In this document: piece after piece, positions 56,408 to 64,000 of the stretch | Layout of the letters: every line of letters begins with the position of its first letter | How positions within the stretch are numbered: the stretch's first letter is position 1 | Assembly: GCA_024196135.1 (NCBI GenBank) | Contig: JAMQCK010000063.1 | Span: 43,889 to 107,888 of the forward strand | DNA length: 64,000 nt | Direction: 5' to 3' | DNA from: Pleurotus ostreatus/Saccharomyces cerevisiae fusant | Taxonomy: Eukaryota; Opisthokonta | Translations under genes and position numbers: made by a program | Notes under the pieces: model-generated | What the model was told of the DNA's origin: nothing | Seen by the model: only the letters and a program-made list of their open reading frames with translations | Databases searched by the model: none

Positions 56408-58398
56408 ATGTCCGCCGCCGATCACAGCAGCCTCGAGAAGAGCGGTTTTCCCGCGCCTACGCCGTCCGCGAGGAGCGAGGAAGAGCTCGTCGACCAACAG
56501 GCTTCTGACAAGGCGCTTGTGCGTAAAATTGACCGCCGACTTGTTCCCATCCTGTCCGCGCTCTACCTTGGTACGTAACCCTCTGTGGGGATGTGGGGTG
56601 CGGGGCACTGACCTTCTTCCCAGTAAACTTTTTGTGTCGCTCGAACATCGGCAATGCGAAGACCTTTGGCCTCCTCACCGACCTTCACGTCTCTAACGAA
56701 CTTTACCCCCACGCTCTGGCTGCCTTCTACTGTGCGTAACATCATCACCGCGCCCAAGATCATGCGAATTGACCTGTACATATAGACCCATACGTCGCCT
56801 CCCAGATACCCAGTAACACTGTACTAAAACGATGGAGACCCAAATGCTGGCTGCCGCTCATCTGTTTCGTGAGTCAACTCGTTCAGGACGCGACCACAGA
56901 ATTTTCTGACGGTCCATCAGTGCTGGGGGATCTGCCAAATATTCATGTGCTTCGTGAAGACCTACAACGAACTATGGGGTGCCCGTGTCGTCTTGGGCGC
57001 ACTGGAGGGCGGCTTGTGAGTAGTGACCGCTGTTCCCCCTACACATTCGCTGACCTCGACCTCAGATTCCCCGGTGTCTCCCTCTACATCACCCTCTGGT
57101 ACCCCAAGCGCGAGTGCGGCTTCCGCGGCGCCGTCTTCTTCTCCGCCGCAACCGTCGCTGGTGCTTTCTCCGGTCTTCTTGCGCGGCTGTTCTCACTCAT
57201 GGGTATGTTTCTGCCTATCTACGTACCTCGCGCATTGAGCTGATGCGGCGATAGACGGCCTCGGTGGTATGGCTGGCTGGCAATGGATCTGGATCATGGA
57301 GGGCATCATCGCCGTCCTTGTTGCCGTCCTTGCCTTCTTCATCCTCGAGGACTACCCCGACACTGCCAAATGTCAGCTGACAAGCATTCATGTCCTGGAA
57401 CCCATGCTGACAGTACTTGGCAGTCCTGACCCCCGACGAGCGCGCGCGTGTCGTTCAGCGCTTAGCTGAGGATAACGAGGGCCTCTCGTCCGAGTGGAAG
57501 AGTCACTTTGCTTGGTCCGCCCCGAAGGACATCAAGATCTGGTTGCAAGCCAGTAAGTTGCCACAAAAGCGTCCAATCAAACTCTTGACTGACTGTTGTA
57601 ATCAGTCGTCTTCTTCTGCGTCTTGACACCCACATACGGTCTGTCTCTGTTCATGCCCACCATTGTGAGTCAAAATGCTATCTTTCCATGCTGCGGCATG
57701 CTTACAATTACCTAGATCGCAAACATGGGCTACACCTCCGGCATCGCCAACCTTTTGACCGTCCCGCCATTCGTCTTCGGCTGTATTGTAAGTAACCCCT
57801 TTGTCCACAATCAATTCGTCGCTAATCCTCTTCACAGATATGCTGCCTTGGCGGCTGGTACTCTGACCGCTTCAACACCCGCTTCGCACCCCTCGTCGCC
57901 TTCTTCTCTACCGCAATTGTCGGCTTCATCCTCCTCATCACCTCCAACGAAGTCGCCGCGCAATACATTGGCACCTTCCTCGCCGCCGCTGGTATATACT
58001 CTACCGTGCCCATCTCGTCGATGTGGGCCGGCAACAACATGGGCGGCAAGACGAAGCGTACTGTTGGCATCGGCATGACCATCTGCTTCGGCAACATGGG
58101 CGGTGTGGTGTGCTCGTACCTATTCCCCGCGGCTGATTCGCCAAGGTTCTTCATGGTGCGTCTTTGTCTCGATGAATGAACAAACAGTACCTGACTACTC
58201 CTTCAGGGCTACGGTGTCATGATCGGCCTTTGCTGTGTTGGAATCGTCAGCTGCGCGATTCTGCGGCTATACATGGAAAAGCAGAACTCACTGCGCGACG
58301 CCGAGGACGCGAGACTCGGGCGTGTTTGGGACGCGAAGACCATGGCCGAGTACAAGGACATGGGCGACCATGCGCCGTTCTTCAGGTATAAACTATAG
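56408..58398 (+). CDS. MFS transporter, allantoate permease (Dal5)-type anion:cation symporter
   Basis: Exons 56408-56570, 56624-56731, 56786-56868, 56921-57015, 57066-57202, 57255-57371, 57424-57552, 57606-57664, 57716-57787, 57838-58155 and 58207-58398 give 490 aa. These plasma-membrane carriers import organic anions such as allantoate, ureidosuccinate, nicotinate or pantothenate with protons. The signature near helix 1 is DRRLVPILSALYLVNFLCRSNIGNA. The A-like motif region GLFPGVSLYITLWYPKRE and the helix MAGWQWIWIMEGIIAVLVAV are characteristic of this subfamily. Further helices include IANLLTVPPFVFGCIICCLG, FAPLVAFFSTAIVGFILLIT and IGLCCVGIVSCAILRLYMEK. The tail MAEYKDMGDHAPFFRY matches the usual ending of the family. 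Substrate cannot be told from sequence. Confidence 0.92.
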
Positions 58399-58858
58399 CA
58401 TGTTACATGGGACGTCGTAGCATAATTTGTATAATAGGGTCGCATACTTACATTAACGATAATTTACGCACTCCAGTCAGACGAACCTTGATGCATCGAA
58501 GTGTGATTCTGAACAAATTGTGAACATGAAGGTTAGAAGGAACGCCTTTGGACTTCCAGTGCTTTGCCATCTTTGTTTGTTTTGTGGCGCGCCGGTTGGT
58601 GCAAGGAGAATCCAGCGTTTGTGCGCTCCTTTTGTCATGGGCTTTTGCCGCCCGAGGTATATGATCAGCAAACGCCAGCGCAGGCCTGCACCGGACCAGC
58701 GTCGCGTCACGTTCGTCTGTCACAGCTCGTGACGGTGCGATACCATCACGTGCGCACTGGGTGATCTCACGTCGGCTCGCCTTCAACTTGACCATCGTGT
58801 TTCTCCCTCCGCGTGTTTTGCCACTCCCATCCGCCCATCTCCCTTTTTACGACCCCTC

Positions 58859-59769
58859 ATGGAGCAGATCACCTCTTCCCTCGCCCCTCCTCGCGCGGCC
58901 CCCAAGTCGGGTGTCGCGGGCTCTGCCTCCACTGGCGCTGGCGGAGCGGCCAAACGGTGCGCAGACGCTAAGCCATGCCCCGTCTTATACTGACTCTCGC
59001 GCCAAACAGCCTTGGTAATGAACTTATGACGCTTATGGTGCGTTGCTGTGGCTTTGGCTATTGAGAATTTGACTGACAGCCTCTGGTTCAGATGTCTTCA
59101 TCTCCGGGAATTGTGCGTAGCCACCAACTGTTGCCTCTGATAACTCCAATTGAACTCGCTTTAGTCTGCCTTCCCGAAGAACGACGGGAACATGTTTGAG
59201 TGGGCTGGGACGATCGAGGGTCCGGCTGCTACGGTGCGTGTCGCGTCGCGTCGCGTGCTATCATTGCCTTGCTAATCGGGCTTTTGCACAGGTGTACGCC
59301 GGCCTGAAGTTCCGTATCTCAATCAACTTCCCTCCCAACTACCCATACGTCGCACCAAACATCAAGTTTGACACGCCGTGCTACCACCCCAACTTCGATA
59401 TCAACAGCGGTGCCATCTGTCTTGATATTCTCCAGGTAATTCGGACTATGCCCAGAGTCTTGGGCTAGGCTGACATTTGGCTCAGGATAAGTGGTCCGCG
59501 GCGTATAGCGTGCAGACAATCCTGCTGTCGCTACAGTCTCTTTTCGGAGGTGTGTACCATTGCAGTTGTATGCTTGCGGTGTCTGAATCAGCTTGATGCA
59601 GAGCCCAACAACGCATCTCCCTTGAACCCCGATGCCGCTCAGCTGTGGAACAAGCCAGAAGGTACGCTGCCTCCGTAATTCTTGTCACCTTGTACTGACG
59701 TCGTTGCCAGCTTTCAAGGCTCAGCTTATGAAGTACTACCGACCCATCAAGGACGACGCGGCCAACTAA
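58859..59769 (+). CDS. ubc11: Ubiquitin-conjugating enzyme E2, UBE2C/Ubc11 type (APC/C partner)
   Basis: Exons 58859-58956, 59010-59037, 59092-59112, 59165-59233, 59292-59435, 59486-59549, 59602-59661 and 59711-59769 give 180 aa. UBE2C/UbcH10 starts ubiquitin chains on APC/C substrates such as cyclin B in mitosis. An Ala/Ser/Gly/Pro-rich N-terminal extension ([20 protein letters not shown]) precedes the UBC fold, as in human UBE2C, where it restrains the enzyme. The UBC core shows [50 protein letters not shown] with catalytic Cys at about 115, and [20 protein letters not shown], the UBE2C-specific sequence. Two exons are only 28 and 21 nt. Length equals human UBE2C (179 aa). Confidence 0.95.
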
Positions 59770-60302
59770 TACTTGTTTTGTGGCGACTGTCAGTCCGACG
59801 CGGACAGCTCGATGCGTCCGTAGGTGGTGTTTGTAGAGCATGTATCGTATCGTATGCCAATATGGAGTCTTGGACACTTCATGCACCGATGCGACCTCCG
59901 ACGTTTGGTCCGTCATGCTATGCAAGAGCTGCCTTAGGCGCACCGTATGGCTATAGATTTGACAGTGGGCTTTCGCTGTCGACTGCATCCAGTCTGCCAT
60001 TGCGCTCAAGTTCAACCCCGCGTTCGGCGAGAGCAGTCCAGAGCCCCGCCTTACGTAATGCACTGTTGCCGCATTCCTCGAACGCTCCGTAGCGTTGATT
60101 GACCCACAGAGCATGTTCTTGTCCCCCCATCGCCGTTGGCGTGTAACATTATTGTAAACGACCCGCAACGCTCTTTATCTGGCCAAGGAGCAATCTCCTT
60201 TCCCAAGCATTCCTTGAATCTAGTGCGGGTCACTGTGAGGGTGTTGCCATGAAGCGTTGGCGATCGAATGCTAATTGCTAGACCTCATATCAGTCTTTAA
60301 CC

Positions 60303-60627
60303 ATGCCTCGACGGCCTCCCCCCTCGTCTCTGCGCCTGTCAGGCGGTCCGACACCTCCTCGGAGGTGCGCTACTCGTTCTCGGGATACTTCTTCGAACTG
60401 ACATGTATTCTAGCTTCGCCAAGTTCGCGGTGCCGTCTGTCCCCCGTCCGACATTCCACCCACCTTCTCTCATGGGTAGAGGACCCCGTCCCCGCCCCCA
60501 AGCTGCAGCTCGGGAGTCAGACTGGGCAGAATTTACTTCGATGGTTTCCCAGCAGATCGGGACGACTGCGCTGGACATGGAGTCGATACTAGCGGTACCC
60601 AAGCCAGTTGCGTATGTCAATAGATAG
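60303..60627 (+). CDS. Small hypothetical protein, two exons (91 aa)
   Basis: Exon 1 is 60303-60364 and exon 2 is 60414-60627. The 49-nt intron has donor GTGCGC, branch-like CTGAC and acceptor TTCTAG, and the join is in phase. The protein starts MPRRPPPSSLRLSGGPTPPR, basic and Pro-rich, and ends with a better-ordered stretch SDWAEFTSMVSQQIGTTALD followed by AVPKPVAYVNR. The basic N-terminus without acids could be a mitochondrial presequence. Family not recognised. Confidence 0.5.
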
Positions 60628-60871
60628 ATAGCGGGAATTGATATGTGACTGGTGCATGGAGGCTCGACGCTTTGAGAGTCTTTGGGGGCAATGGCGAGGA
60701 GTCCATGGGCCGATGCGGGAAGCGGTTCTTTGTTGTGACTTGCTTGCTTTCTACCGTAAACTGCAAAACGGCCGGCCTTGCCTGTTCCCTCCAGTCTTGT
60801 TCCTCTCCCTCATCTCGCATTTCTTTGCACTACCCTTTTTACGAGCGGCGTCGACGACGACATTGGACATA

Positions 60872-62609
60872 ATGACCGGCAGTCCACCTGATATGTCAAC
60901 CCTCAATATCGCGCCGCAACGTCTTCACGACAGTTACGATTACGAAGGAAACAGCCCCGCTGGCAGGCAGCCCTACCATTTTGCGACCACCACGGGTATA
61001 CCCGCACAGAGTGCCTACCAGGGACTCGGCGTCGGCCAGTCGCCCTTGAAGAACAAGCCCGCGCGCGGCGGGCTGCCCACGGTAAGTTACTGGCGCATCG
61101 TGCGATCGATGACCCCTCCTGACGCCTTCTCCGCGCAGCAATGGATGGACAGCCCTGACAGCCGCTCGCTGTCCCCTCAAAACAACTCTGACTTCAGTTC
61201 CGCTGGCGGCAGTCCTCCCCCTATGAGTCACGTTAATCCTGGACTCGCTTCGCCCGGCCAAATTGGCGACGACGAGATCATCCCCACCGCTATAGTCATC
61301 AAGAACATACCGTTCAACGTCAAACGCGAGACGCTCCTTGACATAATTGTGCGTCACAAAATCCCCGTGCGCCAGAAAATGTGCTGAACGGTCATGCAAC
61401 TTTACAGGCGTCCCTCTCGATCCCTACCCCGTACGCCTTCAATTACCATCTCGATCAGCAGGGCTCGTTTCGTGGGCTTGCGTTCGCCAACTTCCGCCAG
61501 GCTGCCGACGCCGACGCGGTCGTCGCTGCCCTGAATGGCTTCGATGTGCAGGGCCGCAAGCTTCGCGTCGAGTACAAAAAGGTTCTCCAGGCCGGCGAGA
61601 AGGAGCGCATTGAGCGTGAGAAGGCGCTCCGTCGCATGCGCTCTATGCAGATGCAGAAGGAGGAGACCACGGCCCCTCCGGCTGGCATGTACGACGAGTT
61701 TGGGTACCCGACCCAGCCGCGCGCCTACGGGGCGACTTCTCCCTACCAGCAGAACTCTTACCAGGCTCCGCCGGGCATGCCCATCCCGTCCTTCAACCCG
61801 GGCCTGTCGTCTCCCCCGGCGCCTCCCCAGCCGTCTGTTACTCCGAGCTCCGAGAAGTCTTCTTCGTCGAACGAGTTGGATCTCAACGATCCTGCTACCC
61901 TGGAGATCTACTCCAGAATCCTGCTCTTCAAGGACGACCATATGCGAGACGAATTGGCGTTCTCGCGCAACCTGACCGCTAAGCAGCGCAGGATTGTGCA
62001 CCTCATCGCTCAGAAGCTCGGCGTCTTCCACTACTCAGTCGGCGAAGGGGAGGAGCGCTACGCGGTCGTCACCCGCATCGACCCCAACAGGGTGTGTCGT
62101 CCGATTTTCGCATTGGACAGGATTAGTCTAACCCGGCGCAGCGTCAGCAACCCCACACCTTGTCGCGGGCGCCGTCGGCCTATCTTGCGCCTTCGGGTCA
62201 GGTGACTGCGAGCAGCCTGCGCGTCAAGAAGTCCATGCCGGACATGAAGACTCTGCACTCTCAGGCGCCTCGTCTGAACACGCGCGCCTCGAATGGGAAC
62301 CTGCGCGAGGGCTACGCCACGATCGCCTCCCCCGCCCGCCGCGCGTCGGCTGGCTTCGGCACCCTCTTCGGCGGCGGGGGCGGCGGGTTCGGTGGTGTGC
62401 CCCCTGTCCCGAGCTTGCCCTCGTCTATCTCTTCCGGCCCGCTTAATGGCGGTGGCGGAAGCGGCCACGAGAGCCCTGGTGGTGTTGTTCGGCAGCCTCG
62501 GGGGCCCGGCGTTGGTGGATTCGGACGCCGCGAGAGCCGTGTCGCCGCCAGCGAAGGACAACCAAGAGGTGGGCTCGAAGCACAAACCTATGAACCACTG
62601 GAGATCTGA
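60872..62609 (+). CDS. RRM + R3H RNA-binding protein (Pin4/Cip2-like)
   Basis: Exons 60872-61081, 61139-61348, 61408-62091 and 62142-62609. A Ser/Pro/Gly-rich N-terminus is followed by an RRM at about residues 115-200 (IVIKNIPFNVKRETLLDII, RNP1-like GSFRGLAFANF, ALNGFDVQGRKLRVEY), then a Met/Arg-rich helix, a Pro-rich linker, and an R3H domain (ATLEIYSRILLFKDDHMRDE ... SRNLTAKQRRIVHLIAQKLG). This domain order is that of fungal Pin4/Cip1/Cip2 proteins, which control mRNA stability during stress and the cell cycle. The C-terminus is Gly/Ser/Arg-rich. The frame runs to a stop at 62609, but a good intron (GTGGGC at 62570, branch ACTGAT, CTGCAG at 62648) could give a different short tail ending near 62690. 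Confidence 0.88.
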
Positions 62610-62699
62610 TGTTGTACTTGGGCTTCAGCTCGCACTGATAGCCTGCAGGGCTCCGATGGGCGCGGGGAGTGAACTTCACAAGCTGTTGACTTGTCTTGC

Positions 62700-63216
62700 T
62701 TTATCTGCCTAGAAATGAAGAACATTCCGTCCTTGCTGTACCACCTACCACAACGCTTTCTGGTGCTGATAAAGCTATAGGGTCCGTGTTCTGTACGCTC
62801 GTTCTGATTCACTATCCTTGTTGGCCATCCCGAGTTCTATACTACTACTTCATCTTCCTCTTCCCTTTTTGCATAAACCGCTCGTCTTTTGTCCATCGTG
62901 GATTAGTCTTAGCATGATACTCACCTACCCATATCGTAATCCCTCCGATTTCGTTTCTTTGATCTAACTGACTGCTTAAATACTGATATTGCGCCGCTGT
63001 GCGACGGGCCCCGTAGACAGAACATGTATGACCTGGTTGCGAGCTCTTTCAATTTGCGAGACCAAACGTTCAGGCGGGGCGAGTCGGACCGTTCGCAAGC
63101 GTGCGAAAATCACCATTCGAGCGGGCGGCATTCGAGTTACGTAGTCGCGCGTCTCTTGCTTTCCCCGCTCTCATCGTGGTCATAAACTAGACCCGCGCTC
63201 GCTGGACGCGCCCATC
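62700..63216. other. Intergenic region upstream of ede1
   Basis: T-rich 3' flank of the RRM/R3H gene, then the promoter of ede1. No gene seen. Confidence 0.5.
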
Positions 63217-64000
63217 ATGTCCACCAGCTTCTCTCCGACGCCGGCAGAGCTTGCCCTCGTCAACCAGATATTCGCCCAGGGCGATCCCCAGAAACTCGGC
63301 GTCCTCACCGGCGAGGTCGCAGTCCGCATATTCGGAGGCGCCAAGTTACCGCCCGCGACGCTCGGGGAGGTCTGGAATATCGCAGATGAAGACAACAAGG
63401 GCTGGCTGTCGAAGAAGGGTGTCGCTGTCGCCGTACGCCTGATGGGATGGGCTCAGAAGGGTGAGAAGGTGACGAAGGCCTTGCTCAACAAGCGTGAGTG
63501 CTGTGCAGTCATCGCGCGCGTACCAGCTCGCTGAGCTACTTCCTAGCCGGCCCCTTGCCCGTCATTGAGGGCGTCAGCGCAATCACCCAACACAACACGG
63601 GCATGTCCACCATGTCCTCGCCCAAGTCACCAGCGCCCGGATTCCCTCCACTCACGCCGGCGGACAAGGCGAAATTCCACAACATGTTCTACCGGTCAGG
63701 ACCGGTCAATGGCCTCCTGAGCGGTGCGCGAGCTTCCCAAACATCCCGCCAGCATACTCATTCCCAGACAGGAGAGAAAGCGCGCGACATATTCCTCAAG
63801 TCCAAGCTGCCCACCGATAAGCTTATGCAAATATGGTACGCAAGCGCGCCTTCAATCACCGCGCAGATCGCTGAAGAAGTGCTCTGGCAGGACACTTGCC
63901 GACACGCACGACCGCGGTGCCCTGGACGCGACCGACTTTGCCATCGGCATGTACTTCATTCAACATGTCATGTCGGGTCACATTTCCTTCATACCCTCTT
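63217..64000 (+). CDS. ede1: EH-domain endocytic scaffold Ede1 (partial, cut by window end)
   Basis: Exons 63217-63493, 63547-63723, 63772-63835 and 63891 to the edge. Ede1/Eps15 proteins gather at early endocytic sites and bind NPF-motif adaptors through EH domains. The first EH domain spans about residues 6-85 (ELALVNQIFAQGDPQKLGVL, PATLGEVWNIADEDNKGWLS, VAVAVRLMGWAQKG). A Ser/Pro linker and a second EH domain follow (LTPADKAKFHNMFYRSGPVN, LPTDKLMQIWTLADTHDRGA, DFAIGMYFIQHVMSG). The spacing and the Trp in VWNIAD and IWTLAD are typical. The third EH, coiled coil and UBA domains lie beyond the window. Confidence 0.9.

Noticed and set aside
1..64000. Transposable elements or CRISPR arrays
   Set aside because: No reverse transcriptase, transposase, LTR pair, terminal inverted repeat or regularly spaced repeat array was seen in the window.

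Overview
This window looks like nuclear DNA of a filamentous basidiomycete, most likely an Agaricomycete. It is GC-rich and gene-dense. The genes are cut by many short introns of about 45-60 nt with GTGCGT/GTGAGT-type donors and C/TAG acceptors. The gene set is eukaryotic throughout: gamma-tubulin, MBF1, a UBE2C-type E2, Bro1, Ede1, an FG nucleoporin, Yme2 and a fungal NACHT/STAND protein. There are no operons, CRISPR arrays or convincing tRNA/rRNA genes. All exon models below were read by eye from splice signals, reading-frame phase and protein-family motifs. Start codons are the first sensible ATG.

Layout. 0-2.6 kb: a 21-bp minisatellite, then a 6-exon 3-hydroxyisobutyrate dehydrogenase (+). 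3.8-6.4 kb and 14.9-17.5 kb: two near-identical 11-exon copies of an extended-SDR/epimerase-like gene in direct orientation, duplicated with their 5' and 3' flanks. Between them, 6.4-14.9 kb is poorly resolved: coding-like minus-strand exons at 6.8-10.3 kb, an orphan 2-exon gene at 10.8-11.4 kb, and a repeat-bearing stretch at 12.2-14.1 kb. 18-21 kb: an 872-aa multi-pass membrane protein (-). 22-25.2 kb: a very acidic 978-aa protein (-), divergent from a small glycine-rich membrane protein (+) at 25.4-26.05 kb.

26.7-29.0 kb: a DUF2235 alpha/beta-hydrolase (+), tail-to-tail with a 14-exon 5'-nucleotidase-type metallophosphatase (-, 29.4-32.2 kb). Then BMT2 25S rRNA methyltransferase (-) and a tetraspanin-like protein (-). 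36.5-40.3 kb: a 16-exon Goodbye-NACHT STAND (NLR-like) gene (+). 40.7-41.5 kb: MBF1 (+), whose model needs a 2-nt exon. 42.0-43.9 kb: gamma-tubulin (-), sharing a 140-bp promoter with BRO1 (+, 44.06-47.5 kb). 48.2-52.1 kb: a Nup1/Nup124-like FSFG nucleoporin (-), sharing a 182-bp promoter with YME2 (+, 52.2-55.4 kb). 56.4-58.4 kb: a Dal5-type MFS permease (+). 58.9-59.8 kb: a UBE2C-type E2 (+). 60.3-60.6 kb: a 91-aa orphan (+). 60.9-62.6 kb: an RRM+R3H RNA-binding protein (+). 63.2 kb to the right edge: EDE1 (+), cut by the window end.

The genes are mostly unrelated housekeeping functions: valine catabolism, ribosome and nuclear-pore biology, endocytosis/ESCRT, mitochondrial membrane and cell cycle. 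They do not form a dedicated cluster. The most unusual observations are about gene architecture: a 2-nt exon in MBF1, GC-AG introns conserved in both epimerase copies and placed just before the Walker A exon of the NLR, clusters of micro-exons, and three in-frame stop-free introns in the acidic protein. The Goodbye-NACHT gene, which has no recognisable C-terminal repeat sensor, is the most interesting single protein.
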